A stretch of 64,000 nt of DNA, taken from contig JAIUOO010000026.1 in NCBI GenBank assembly GCA_020161695.1, forward strand, positions 1-64,000, given 5' to 3'. Below, piece after piece: positions 56,261 to 64,000 of the stretch. Under the pieces are notes generated by a model. It did not search any database, was not told the origin of the DNA, and was given only the letters and a program-made list of their open reading frames with translations. Position 1 is the first letter of the stretch, and the number at the start of each line of letters is the position of its first letter. Position numbers and translations under genes: made by a program. The stretch comes from Pseudomonadota bacterium. GTDB taxonomy: Bacteria > Pseudomonadota > Alphaproteobacteria > Rhizobiales > Phreatobacteraceae.

Positions 56261-57673
56261 TCAATCGTTGAGGCGGCGCCTCAGCATTTCCACTTCCTCG
56301 TTCAGCGCCTGGTCCTGACCGACCAGGCCCTCGATCTTGCGCACGGCGTGCAGCACGGTCGTGTGGTCGCGGCCGCCGAAGCGCCGGCCGATCTCCGGCA
56401 GCGAGCGGAGCGTCATGGTCTTGGCGAGATACATGGCGATCTGGCGCGGCCGGACCACGGTCGCGGTGCGCCGCGACGACAGGATGTCCGAGCGGCTGAC
56501 ATTGTAGTGCTGCGCCACGATCTTCTGGATGTCCTCGATCTTGACGCGGCGCGGCTCGGCGACGCGGACGAGATCGCGGATCGACCGCTCGGCCATTTCC
56601 ACCGTCACGGCCTGGTTGGTCAGGCGGTTGGTGGCGATGAGCCGGTTGAAGGCGCCGTCGAGGTCGCGGCCGTTCTGGGTGACGTTGCGCGCGACATAGG
56701 TCATCACGGCCGCCGGCACGTCGAAGCCGGGATGCTGGACCTGCGCCTGCGCGAGCTTCTGCTTGAGGATGTCGAAGCGCAGGTTCTCGTCCAGGGCGCC
56801 GATCTCGACGGTGAGGCCGCCGGCGAGGCGCGAGCGCACCCGCTCGTCGAGATTCTCGAGGTCGGAGGGCGGGCGGTCGCCGGCCACCACCACCTGCCGG
56901 CCGGCATCGATCAGCGCGTTCAGCGTATGGCAGAACTCGGCCTGGGTCTGCTTGCCCTGCAGGAACTGGAGATCGTCGATCACCAGAAGGTCGATGCTGC
57001 GCAGCGCCTCCTTGAAGGCGATGGCGGTCTGGTTCTTCAGCGCGGCGACGAAGCCGAAGGTGAATTTCTCGGCGGTGAGATAGAGCACGCGCCGGCCGGC
57101 CGACTGTGCCGCGCCCGCAATCGCCTGCAGGAGATGCGTCTTGCCGAGGCCGACGCCGGCATGGATGTAGAGCGGGTTGAACAGGACGGGATCGGTGACC
57201 CGCGACTGGGCCACCTGCATCGCGGCCGCGCGGGCGAGCGTGTTGGAGCGGCCCTGCACGAAGCTGTCGAAAGTCAGGCGCGGATCGAGCGGCGAGCCGC
57301 CGAGCGCCTCGTGGCCGGTCGTCGCCATGGGCGGCGCGGCGGGCCGGCCGACGGGGGCGGATGCCGCCTGACGCGGCTCCTCGGCCGTCTTCGGGCGAGC
57401 CACCTGCCGCACGCTGGCGGAGCGCACCGTCAGCTCGATCTCGACGGGCTTCTCGGCTTCCTCGCTCCAGCGGCCGATGATCTTGTCCTTGTAGTGGTTC
57501 TCGATCCAGCTCTTCAGGAAGCGCGTGGGCACCGACAGGCGGATGGCGCTGCCGTCGGCCTGATCGATCTCGATGCTCTTGAACCAGCTCGAAAAGACGT
57601 CCTCGCCGAGCTCGGCGCGCAGGCGGCGCCTGACGCGCTCCCAGATCGCGCGGGCGCGCATCGAGTCATCCAT
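56261..57673 (-). CDS. dnaA: Chromosomal replication initiator protein DnaA
   Basis: 470 residues. Domain I (IWERVRRRLRAELGEDVFSS) is at the N-terminus, then a linker, then the AAA+ core with Walker A GVGLGKTH, Walker B LLVIDDLQFL and arginine-finger loop. Domain IV carries the DnaA-box signature GGRDHTTVLHAVRKIE. It initiates chromosome replication. The ATG at 57673 has a purine-rich site (GAAAGAGCAGAAG) just upstream. A further ATG at 57739 would add 22 residues but lacks such a site. A rhodanese gene lies just ahead on the same strand. Confidence 0.95.
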   Translation of the reverse strand: MDDSMRARAIWERVRRRLRAELGEDVFSSWFKSIEIDQADGSAIRLSVPTRFLKSWIENHYKDKIIGRWSEEAEKPVEIELTVRSASVRQVARPKTAEEPRQAASAPVGRPAAPPMATTGHEALGGSPLDPRLTFDSFVQGRSNTLARAAAMQVAQSRVTDPVLFNPLYIHAGVGLGKTHLLQAIAGAAQSAGRRVLYLTAEKFTFGFVAALKNQTAIAFKEALRSIDLLVIDDLQFLQGKQTQAEFCHTLNALIDAGRQVVVAGDRPPSDLENLDERVRSRLAGGLTVEIGALDENLRFDILKQKLAQAQVQHPGFDVPAAVMTYVARNVTQNGRDLDGAFNRLIATNRLTNQAVTVEMAERSIRDLVRVAEPRRVKIEDIQKIVAQHYNVSRSDILSSRRTATVVRPRQIAMYLAKTMTLRSLPEIGRRFGGRDHTTVLHAVRKIEGLVGQDQALNEEVEMLRRRLND

Positions 57674-57798
57674 GGCTTCTGCTCTTTCATCGGTCGTTTC
57701 GCGGACGAGTTCGGATGTGGCGAACACGACGGTCTCCATCAAAGGCTCTGGAGGAAAAGGAACGGGGTGGGACGCAAGGAATTCGGATGAGGGCGCGG

Positions 57799-58245
57799 TC
57801 AGGACTGGGTCCAGGCGAGCCCTTCGGCCTTCCACCCGGACACCCGGCCACGGTGGCCGTCGCTGTCGGGGGGGCCCTCGAAGCCGCCCACCACATTGTA
57901 GCAACGGCTATATCCTGCTGCGGTCATGGCGATCGCGGCTGCCTTCGAGCGCACGCCGGAACGGCAGATGAAATAGAGCGGTGCATCCTTCGGCGCACCG
58001 GTGGCGTTCAGCTTGCCCGCAAGCTTGGCGGCGAAGTCGGCATCGACGTTCATGGCCGGGAAAACCTGCCACTCCAGACGGATCGCCTCCTTGCCGGTCG
58101 ACTTGATGTCGGGGGAGCCGACATAGGCCCACTCGGCCGTCGTGCGGACATCGACGAGGTGCGCCGAGGCATCGCTGCCGATCACGGTCCGGCACTCCGC
58201 GGGCGTCACGTCACCGGCATATGTGGCTTCAGTTGCAGACGGCAT
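57799..58245 (-). CDS. Rhodanese-like sulfurtransferase domain protein
   Basis: 148 residues. The rhodanese active-site loop is ICRSGVRSKAAA, with Cys near residue 97 as the persulfide-forming residue, and DVRTTAEWAYVGSPDI supports the fold. It transfers sulfur or acts as a redox switch; the substrate is unknown. The ATG at 58245 is preferred. It precedes dnaA by about 125 nt on the same strand, so they may share transcripts. Confidence 0.88.
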   Translation of the reverse strand: MPSATEATYAGDVTPAECRTVIGSDASAHLVDVRTTAEWAYVGSPDIKSTGKEAIRLEWQVFPAMNVDADFAAKLAGKLNATGAPKDAPLYFICRSGVRSKAAAIAMTAAGYSRCYNVVGGFEGPPDSDGHRGRVSGWKAEGLAWTQS

Positions 58246-58539
58246 ATCGTTTCGCACGGATGCCGTTGCACCCGTGCGCCTCATTCCAGAACCAAGTTGT
58301 CAGCTCGATTGTTCGGCTTCCGCATGGTCAATTGACCACAGCGGTCCCCGATCCAACTCCGGCGGCATCGTCGAATACAGACATTGACCACGGCTCAACT
58401 TTATCTCCTTGGAGGCAAAGCTTCGCCTGACCCGTCTTTCGCGGGCTTGGCATGTCGGGCTCTTCGATGAAACCGGGGTGGCTCCCCCCGAGTGCTTAGA
58501 TTGATACACAGGGGCTCCGAGCGCGGCAATCGGTTTCCA

Positions 58540-58554
58540 TTAATAAATGGTTAA
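58540..58554. promoter_or_regulatory. CtrA-like box near dnaA
   Basis: TTAA-TAAATGG-TTAA. This is an exact TTAA-N7-TTAA, with only the final consensus C replaced by G. CtrA controls replication and cell-cycle genes in alphaproteobacteria. Confidence 0.65.
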
Positions 58555-58566
58555 GGCGCGGCGCTT

Positions 58567-58865
58567 GACTCAGGGTCGCTTTTGCGACTCCGCGCCGCGC
58601 GATTTCAACCCACTGATGAATCGGCACATTCCGAATCACCACCCTGGTCGGACCGGCCGCGGGGGCGGCGTGAAGGGCCGGGCGGGACGGTGCTTCGAGA
58701 CCGTCAACTCCTATGTTTCGGATATGCAACAAACTGTCGTCCGGCTAAGCATCTGATTCACGTCCCCTTTTCCTGCCAGATGATGAGCCGGATGAAGACC
58801 GCCTTACGTGGCACGGAGGGTGGGCCGGAGAAATATTTGGGTTGACGCGTTCCTGTGGCGGAATC
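58567..58865. promoter_or_regulatory. GANTC cluster (CcrM methylation sites)
   Basis: Six GANTC sites in about 300 bp: 58567, 58586, 58618, 58633, 58755 and 58861. With base composition near two thirds G+C, about one would be expected. They are targets of the CcrM encoded in this window, whose effect on dnaA transcription is known in Caulobacter. Confidence 0.65.
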
Positions 58866-58918
58866 GCCACGGCTCCGTAACGGCACCCGCAAGGGTAGGT
58901 GCGCGGCTCCGGCCACAA

Positions 58919-58947
58919 GCAAAAAGCCCGGCCATGGGCCGGGCTTT
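58919..58947 (-). terminator. Rho-independent terminator of rpsT
   Basis: Stem GCCCGGCC / GGCCGGGC (loop ATG) extended by AAA/TTT pairing, with a U-rich tail on the minus strand, 34 nt after the rpsT stop. Confidence 0.88.
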
Positions 58948-58980
58948 CAGAAGCGATCAGTGGCTGCGCGAAGCGGCGGC

Positions 58981-59247
58981 TCAGGCGCCGATCTTGGCAA
59001 CCCGGCTGGCGAGGCGGGAGACCTTGCGCGAGGCGGTGTTCTTGTGGATCACGCCCTTCTGCGAAGCGCGCATGATCTCCGGCTCGGCGGCCTTGAGGGC
59101 GGCCGTCGCGGCGGTCTTGTCGCCGGTGGCGATGGCCTCTTCCAGCTTGCGCAGGAAGGTGCGGACGCGCGAGCGGCGGGCCTGGTTGACAGTGGTGCGC
59201 CGCGCGATCACACGGGCGGCCTTCTTGGCGGAAGCCGTATTGGCCAT
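58981..59247 (-). CDS. rpsT: 30S ribosomal protein S20
   Basis: 88 residues, Lys/Arg/Ala-rich. MANTASAKKAARVIARRTTV and RVRTFLRKLEEAIATGD, then KGVIHKNTASRKVSRLASRV are S20. It binds 16S rRNA early in assembly. The start is the ATG at 59247. A promoter and a structured leader are upstream, a terminator downstream. It is monocistronic. Confidence 0.98.
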   Translation of the reverse strand: MANTASAKKAARVIARRTTVNQARRSRVRTFLRKLEEAIATGDKTAATAALKAAEPEIMRASQKGVIHKNTASRKVSRLASRVAKIGA

Positions 59248-59350
59248 GGTTTCTGTCCGGCAGCTGGCCCTGGCAAGGTCCGATCTTGCGATCATCCGAC
59301 CGGGGCGCGGGAAAACGAGAGCGGCGGCCCAGAGCCGCCACGGATCGGCG

Positions 59351-59379
59351 TCTATAGTCATGACGGGCCCTCGCGTCAA
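59351..59379 (-). promoter_or_regulatory. Housekeeping promoter of rpsT
   Basis: Minus strand TTGACG-N17-TATAGA, a close match with exact spacing. The transcript would carry a leader of about 95 nt that contains a GC hairpin (GGCGGC...GCCGCC). Confidence 0.82.
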
Positions 59380-59470
59380 CCGCGAAGGGCAGGGGCGGCA
59401 AAAATCGCGGAAGACCGCCCGCGCCCGCGCCACTAGAACTGGTCGCCCCGCCGCATTCCGCCGAGGCACC

Positions 59471-60367
59471 ATGTCCCCGCCGCCCCAGCGCAACTTCGCC
59501 AAGGTCGTCTTCTGGATGACCGGCACGCTGATTTCGTTCTGCGCCATCGCCCTCGCCATCCGGGCCATGCAGTCGCGGCTGACCGTGTTCGAGATCCTCG
59601 CGCTGCGCAACATGGGCGGCCTTGCCATCGGCGTCGCCATGGCGGTGCTGGCGCCCGATCCGAGCTACCGCCTGAGGACGCCGAAATTCGGCATCCATCT
59701 CCTGCGCAACACGATCCATACCGGCGGGCAGGCGCTCTGGGCCTATGGCATCACGCTGCTGCCGCTCGCCACCGTCTTCGCCATCGAGTTCACCACGCCG
59801 GCCTGGGTCGCGATCTTCGCGGTCATCTTCCTTGGCGAGCGGATGACCCCCGCGCGCGCGGCCGCGCTCGTGCTCGGCTTCGTCGGCGTCATGGTCATCC
59901 TGCGGCCCGGCCTCGACAGCTTCCGCCCGGCGGCGCTGCTGGTCGCGGCGGCGGCCGTCTGCTTCGGCGTGCAGCAGACCACCACCAAGTTCCTGACCGG
60001 CACGGATTCCACCTGGACCATCATGTTCTGGATGAACGTCATCCAGCTGCCGCTGAACCTCGCCGGCAACGCCTTCATCGGCCAGCCCGTCTGGTTCCTC
60101 GGCAAGGTCGACTGGAGCCAGTGGCTGCCGCTGGTCGGCATCATGGTCGGCGGCTTCACCGCGCATTACTGCCTGACCAACGCCTTCCGCCACGGCGACG
60201 CCATCGTGGTGACGCCGCTTGATTTCATGCGCGTGCCGCTGATCGCAGTGGTCGGCTGGCTGCTCTACGACGAGACGCCGGAACTCGCCGTGCTTGCGGG
60301 CGCCGCCATCGTCGTCTGCGGCGTGCTGATCAACATCTACTCGGAATCGCGCGCGCGTAAGTCCTAG
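59471..60367 (+). CDS. EamA/DMT family transporter
   Basis: 298 residues, ten membrane helices in two repeats (VFAIEFTTPAWVAIFAVIFL marks the end of repeat one). Members move amino acids, nucleotide sugars or other small molecules, and none can be named here. The ATG is at 59471; the frame upstream is open by chance across rpsT. It is divergent from rpsT. Confidence 0.9.
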   Translation: MSPPPQRNFAKVVFWMTGTLISFCAIALAIRAMQSRLTVFEILALRNMGGLAIGVAMAVLAPDPSYRLRTPKFGIHLLRNTIHTGGQALWAYGITLLPLATVFAIEFTTPAWVAIFAVIFLGERMTPARAAALVLGFVGVMVILRPGLDSFRPAALLVAAAAVCFGVQQTTTKFLTGTDSTWTIMFWMNVIQLPLNLAGNAFIGQPVWFLGKVDWSQWLPLVGIMVGGFTAHYCLTNAFRHGDAIVVTPLDFMRVPLIAVVGWLLYDETPELAVLAGAAIVVCGVLINIYSESRARKS

Positions 60368-60747
60368 CGGCAGGAAAAAATCCAGCGAACGGGCGGGCGG
60401 GCGTCCCGGTTCGGCACGGCCGGGTTAACGCGGCGAGCCAGCGAGCGCCTCGCGCGGGCGTTTCGCGTTCCCGCCGCATCCGGCAGCCGCAATCGCCGAA
60501 ACGCGCATCCATGCTGGTTTCGGGCGGTCCGGCACCAAGCGGGAACATCGCGATATCAGCGATTCGGGCACCCTTCGTTCCGTGAACGCCCCGATGGTAA
60601 ACGCGCCGAGCCGCAATCGCCCCTTCGAGGCTTCATCCGCCCTTAGCCATAGGCCCTGCACGATGGGGGCTCTTGCAACGATCCCCCCGGATCGGTTAGG
60701 CAAGAGGCCAACAGCGGCTGCGAGGCCGCATTTGTCGAGGACCCTTC
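60368..60747. other. Region upstream of the leuA leader
   Basis: About 380 bp with no gene. TTGCAA near 60672 with a poor -10 could be the leu promoter, but the match is weak. I see nothing else in it. Confidence 0.4.
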
Positions 60748-60837
60748 GTGACTATCGCTCGCGCCCAGCTGCCGATCGATATCCGCGCTCTCAGCGCCAC
60801 GGCCTCGCTTTCGCTCCTTCTGCTTACTCGCCCCTGA
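60748..60837 (+). CDS. leuL: Leucine leader peptide of leuA
   Basis: 29 residues, GTG start with GAGGA upstream: MTIARAQLPIDIRALSATAS, then LSLLLLTRP. Seven Leu codons occur, with four in a row (CTC CTT CTG CTT) near the end, followed by Thr-Arg-Pro and stop. The stop lies inside the first of two hairpins. This is the layout of leucine-sensing attenuators, where ribosome stalling when charged tRNA-Leu is short switches the RNA fold. It is 116 nt upstream of leuA. Confidence 0.82.
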   Translation: MTIARAQLPIDIRALSATASLSLLLLTRP

Positions 60838-60935
60838 GCTCCGGCAGGGCCGTCCGGCCTTGGCGCTCAGGGGATCACGAAACGCAACCTGAAACTCCAG
60901 GGCCTGCGATGTGAGGCGCATAGCCGCCGCAGGCC
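60831..60935 (+). promoter_or_regulatory. Hairpins between leader peptide and leuA
   Basis: Hairpin 1: CCCCTGAGC (60831-60839) pairs with GCTCAGGGG (60865-60873), with GGCC/GGCC inside. Hairpin 2: GGCCTGCG (60901-60908) pairs with CGCAGGCC (60928-60935), ending 18 nt before the leuA ATG. Neither is followed by a U-run, so control may be on ribosome access or an unrecognised terminator. Confidence 0.6.
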
Positions 60936-60953
60936 GACAGAAGGACAAGACCC

Positions 60954-62537
60954 ATGACCGCCACCAGCCAGACGCCTTCGGCCGTATCAGACAAGAACCG
61001 CGTCCTGATCTTCGACACCACGCTGCGCGACGGCGAGCAGTGCCCCGGCGCCACCATGACGCTGGAGGAGAAGCTGCAGGTGGCCGACCTGCTCGATGAA
61101 ATGGGCGTCGACATCATCGAAGCCGGCTTCCCCATTGCCTCCAACGGCGATTTCGAGGCCGTCGAGGCCATCGCCAGGCGGATCAAAAACGCCACGGTCG
61201 CCGGCCTCGCCCGTGCCGGCATGGCCGATATCGACCGCGCCGGCGAAGCGGTGCGTCACGCCCGCCGGCCGCGCATCCACACCTTCCTGTCGACCTCGCC
61301 GGTCCACATGAAGCACAAGCTCCAGAAGGAGCCGGACCAGGTGCTGGAAATGGTGATCGCTTCGGTCACCCGCGCCCGCAACCATGTCGGCGACGTCGAA
61401 TGGTCGGCCGAGGATGGCACCCGCACCGAGCACGATTTCCTGTGCCGCTGCGTCGAGGCGGCCATCAAGGCCGGCGCGACCACCATCAACATCCCCGACA
61501 CGGTCGGCTACACCGCGCCGCACGAGTACAAGGCGCTGTTCGAGATGGTCCGCAACCGCGTGCCGAACGCCGACAAGGCGATCTTCTCGGTCCATTGCCA
61601 CAACGATCTCGGCATGGCGGTGGCGAACTCCATCGCCGGCATCGAGGGCGGCGCGCGCCAGATCGAATGCACCATCAACGGCATTGGCGAGCGGGCCGGC
61701 AATGCGGCGCTGGAAGAGATCGTCATGGCGATCAAGACGCGCAACGACATCTTCCCCTACCAGACCGGCATCGACTCCAGGATGCTGACCCGCGCCTCGA
61801 AGCTGGTCTCGACGGTGACCTCGTTCCCCGTCCAGTACAACAAGGCCATCGTCGGCCGGAACGCCTTCGCCCACGAGAGCGGCATCCACCAGGATGGCAT
61901 GCTGAAGAACACCCAGACCTACGAGATCATGACGCCCGATTCCGTCGGCGTGAAATCGACCTCGCTGGTCATGGGCAAGCATTCCGGCCGCAACGCCTTC
62001 AAGGACAAGCTGAAGCATCTCGGCTACGGCCTGTCGGACAACCAGCTGGAAGACGCCTTCGTCCGCTTCAAGGAACTCGCCGACCGCAAGAAGGTGATCT
62101 ACGACGAGGACATCGAGGCGCTGGTCGACGAGAAGATCGCCCACAGCCAGGACCGCATGAAGGTCATCTCGCTGCTGGTCGTCGCCGGCACGATGGGGCC
62201 GCAGGCCGCGACCCTGACGCTGGACCTCGATGGCGTCCACAAGACCGTCCAGGCCTCGGGCAACGGACCGGTCGATGCCGTGTTCAACGCCATCAAGGCC
62301 ATCGTGCCGCACGAGGCGGTGCTGGAACTCTATCAGGTGCACGCCGTTACCCAGGGGACGGATGCGCAGGCGGAGGTTTCGGTGCGGCTCCAGGCAAACG
62401 GCAACACCTTCACCGGCAAGGGCGCCGACCCCGACACGCTGGTCTCCTCGGCCAAGGCCTATCTCTCGGCGCTCAACAAGCTGATCGCCAAGCACGAGCG
62501 GCTGCATCCGCAGCACGGCATCGTCGCGGCCGAGTGA
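60954..62537 (+). CDS. leuA: 2-isopropylmalate synthase LeuA
   Basis: 527 residues. It joins acetyl-CoA and 2-ketoisovalerate in the first committed leucine step. DTTLRDGEQCPGATMTLEEK opens the TIM barrel; SVHCHNDLGMAVANSI carries the metal-binding histidines. GRNAFAHESGIHQDGMLK is the linker. The C-terminal regulatory domain (from about residue 395) binds leucine for feedback inhibition. The ATG follows AAGGACAAGACCC. An attenuator-like leader precedes it. Confidence 0.96.
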   Translation: MTATSQTPSAVSDKNRVLIFDTTLRDGEQCPGATMTLEEKLQVADLLDEMGVDIIEAGFPIASNGDFEAVEAIARRIKNATVAGLARAGMADIDRAGEAVRHARRPRIHTFLSTSPVHMKHKLQKEPDQVLEMVIASVTRARNHVGDVEWSAEDGTRTEHDFLCRCVEAAIKAGATTINIPDTVGYTAPHEYKALFEMVRNRVPNADKAIFSVHCHNDLGMAVANSIAGIEGGARQIECTINGIGERAGNAALEEIVMAIKTRNDIFPYQTGIDSRMLTRASKLVSTVTSFPVQYNKAIVGRNAFAHESGIHQDGMLKNTQTYEIMTPDSVGVKSTSLVMGKHSGRNAFKDKLKHLGYGLSDNQLEDAFVRFKELADRKKVIYDEDIEALVDEKIAHSQDRMKVISLLVVAGTMGPQAATLTLDLDGVHKTVQASGNGPVDAVFNAIKAIVPHEAVLELYQVHAVTQGTDAQAEVSVRLQANGNTFTGKGADPDTLVSSAKAYLSALNKLIAKHERLHPQHGIVAAE

Positions 62538-62547
62538 GCAGAGCGGC

Positions 62548-63453
62548 ATGCGGATCGGCATCGATCTCGGCGGCACCAAGATCGAGGTTCTCGCGCTCGA
62601 CGATGACGGGCGCGAGCTTCATCGCCGCCGCACGCCGACGCCCCGCCACGACTACCGCGCCATCGTCGAGGCCATTGTCGGCCTCGTTGCGGGTGCGGAG
62701 GCGGAGACGGGCCGTGCCGGCACCGTCGGTGTCGGCATTCCCGGCGCCGTCTCGCCGGCCACCGGCCTCGTCAAGAATGCCAACACGACCGTCCTGATCG
62801 GCAATCCGCTGGACCGCGACCTGTCCGAAGCGCTTGGGCGGGAGGTGCGGCTGGAAAACGACGCCAATTGCTTCGCCCTGTCCGAGGCCGTGGACGGCGC
62901 CGCGGCCGGGCAGGGTGTCGTTCTCGGCCTCATCATCGGCACGGGGGCCGGGTCCGGCATCGTCATCGACGGCAAGGTGCTGCGCGGGCGACACCTGATT
63001 GGCGGCGAGTTCGGGCACAATCCGCTGCCATGGCCCTCCGTCGACGAAGTGCTCGGCGCGCCGGCCTGCTATTGCGGCCAGCATGGCTGCCTCGAGACCT
63101 GGGTCTCCGGCACCGGCTTCGCGGACGATTTCAAGCGCGCCACCGGCCGGGCCGTGCCGGCGCCGGAAGTGGTCGCCATGGCCATGGCCGGCGACGGGGA
63201 GGCGCGGGCGTCCTACGACCGCTACGTTTCGCGCCTTGGCCGGGGCCTCGCCCATGTCGTCAACCTGATCGACCCGGACGTGATCGTCATGGGTGGCGGC
63301 ATGAGCAATGTCATGCCGCTCTATGACGACCTGCCGCCGGCCATGCGCCCCTTCGTCTTTTCCGACGCCTACACCACGCCGATCGTGAAGGCGCGACACG
63401 GCGATTCCTCGGGCGTGCGCGGCGCCGCATGGCTCTGGCCCAGAACGGACTGA
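62548..63453 (+). CDS. ROK family sugar kinase (fructokinase-like)
   Basis: 301 residues. MRIGIDLGGTKIEVLALDDD is the ATP-binding phosphate-1 motif. ENDANCFALSEA includes the catalytic Asp. The ROK zinc motif is CYCGQHGCLETWVSG, after the His in EFGHNPLPWP. It phosphorylates a hexose such as fructose or glucose. The ATG lies 10 nt after leuA. Confidence 0.92.
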   Translation: MRIGIDLGGTKIEVLALDDDGRELHRRRTPTPRHDYRAIVEAIVGLVAGAEAETGRAGTVGVGIPGAVSPATGLVKNANTTVLIGNPLDRDLSEALGREVRLENDANCFALSEAVDGAAAGQGVVLGLIIGTGAGSGIVIDGKVLRGRHLIGGEFGHNPLPWPSVDEVLGAPACYCGQHGCLETWVSGTGFADDFKRATGRAVPAPEVVAMAMAGDGEARASYDRYVSRLGRGLAHVVNLIDPDVIVMGGGMSNVMPLYDDLPPAMRPFVFSDAYTTPIVKARHGDSSGVRGAAWLWPRTD

Positions 63454-63564
63454 CGTTCCGCGACAGCCAATTGCGGCCATGCGCAAAAAGTCCCTGCCAT
63501 GTTCTGGACAGCGGGTCCGGGCTCTGCTAGTCACCCGGCTCCCGCACGGCTTGCCCTGCGGCGT

Positions 63565-63640
<76 letters not shown>

Positions 63641-63697
63641 ATCTTTGCAAAGGGTTAGCTGCAACTTTGCACGGCGTTCTGACACGCCGCCACCGGT

Positions 63698-64000
63698 TCA
63701 TTCTGACAACCCGCCCCGTTTCGTTCTCGATTCCAGCCGCTTTCGCGCTCCAACCCGGCGCTGCCTCTCAGTCGCTTGCGCGTATCGGAGCAACGCTGCG
63801 GTCGTCTTGTGTCCGCTGAGCGCGCGAAGCTGCGCATCCGTCAGGTCGGCCTCCGCCCCCTCGACGTTGCCGCCGTGGCGGAAGCCCATGAACTTGTTCG
63901 ATGGATCGATTCCGGCCGCAGTGCGGATTTCGGCAACACGATGCCGAAACGTGTCAATCTGCCAGGGCAAGTGAATCTTCCGCAATCGATCAGGCTTGTC
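63698..64000 (-). CDS. Tyrosine recombinase/integrase, C-terminal part (5' part outside window)
   Basis: The last 100 residues of an integrase whose 5' end lies to the right of the window. Catalytic features are FRHGG (Arg, motif box I/His region), LSGHKTTAALLRYAQATERQ (box II His and the nucleophile Tyr). The frame is open to the last base. It lies 58 bp past the tRNA-Lys end on the opposite strand, as in elements that insert at tRNA 3' ends. Confidence 0.88.
   Translation of the reverse strand, partial: DKPDRLRKIHLPWQIDTFRHRVAEIRTAAGIDPSNKFMGFRHGGNVEGAEADLTDAQLRALSGHKTTAALLRYAQATERQRRVGARKRLESRTKRGGLSE

Larger units (their letters stand above)
58246..58918. other. Gap between rhodanese-dnaA and rpsT with cell-cycle motifs
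   Basis: About 670 bp without a convincing gene. It contains a CtrA-like box (58540-58554), an AT-rich patch there, and six GANTC sites between 58567 and 58865. A TGATACACA (58503) resembles a DnaA G-box with one mismatch. It may be the rhodanese-dnaA promoter or a part of the origin. Confidence 0.55.

Noticed and set aside
58503..58511. TGATACACA as a DnaA box
   Set aside because: Single imperfect match; other candidates (TTGACCACA near 58331 and TTGACCACG near 58384) have two or more mismatches, so not called as an origin.
58496..58756. Short frames on both strands in the dnaA-rpsT gap
   Set aside because: No ribosome site, poor hydrophobicity or domain pattern, and they lie within motif-rich DNA.
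60987..62579. A 530-codon minus-strand frame opposite leuA
   Set aside because: Antisense of a fully recognised gene.

Overview
The window is high-GC (roughly two thirds G+C by eye), densely coded bacterial chromosome. It most likely comes from an alphaproteobacterium of the Hyphomicrobiales (Rhizobiales). The signs are a CcrM-type GANTC methyltransferase, CtrA-like TTAA-N7-TTAA boxes, a long (501-residue) histidyl-tRNA synthetase, a complete yejBEF/urt transporter style, a DUF1127 protein, and many REP-doublet repeats of the kind common in this order. I cannot name the genus from sequence alone.

Layout. 1-4.8 kb: a urea ABC importer (urtA-urtB-urtC-urtD, minus strand, leaving the window on the left) behind a convincing sigma-54 promoter. 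5-15.6 kb: an AmpG-like MFS permease, a TPR-methyltransferase, RlmJ, a GST-QueG-SDR operon, UppP, an NDUFA9-like SDR, a YqaA-like membrane protein, a MarR regulator and an NlpC/P60 hydrolase. 16-22.3 kb: a DsbA-like thiol oxidoreductase, then a yejB-yejE-[antitoxin-PIN toxin]-yejF-ghrA operon in which a toxin-antitoxin pair sits between transporter genes. 22.4-32.2 kb: a glyoxalase-fold protein, a divergent hydantoin racemase/dihydropyrimidinase pair, an M3 peptidase, a trypsin-like protease, a LuxR-type response regulator, a PhzS-like flavin monooxygenase and a YpfJ zinc metallopeptidase.

32.3-36.7 kb: ccrM with a CtrA-like box in front, followed by a three-gene HlyD/FtsX/LolD-type export system. 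36.8-40.1 kb: DoxX, an I78-like inhibitor, and groES-groEL with CIRCE, promoter and a duplicated terminator. 40.2-47.8 kb: regulators (MarR, LysR), thioesterase, EamA and TauE transporters, DUF1127, a low-GC membrane protein, GshA and an exported protein. 48.3-59.4 kb: a housekeeping block with hisS, lepB, grpE, a dnaN-folD-ketopantoate reductase operon, dnaA, rhodanese and rpsT. A 670-bp gap between the rhodanese and rpsT genes holds a CtrA-like box and six GANTC sites. 59.5-63.5 kb: an EamA transporter, a leucine leader peptide, leuA and a ROK kinase. The window ends with tRNA-Lys(CTT) and the 3' part of a tyrosine integrase, which is the left edge of a probable genomic island.

The most interesting features are the cell-cycle signals (ccrM plus the GANTC/CtrA region next to dnaA), the leuA leader, the toxin-antitoxin pair inside yej, the REPIN-like repeat family placed at gene 3' ends, and the tRNA-Lys/integrase junction. 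I saw no CRISPR array, rRNA or complete insertion sequence, and no clear wholly new defence system.
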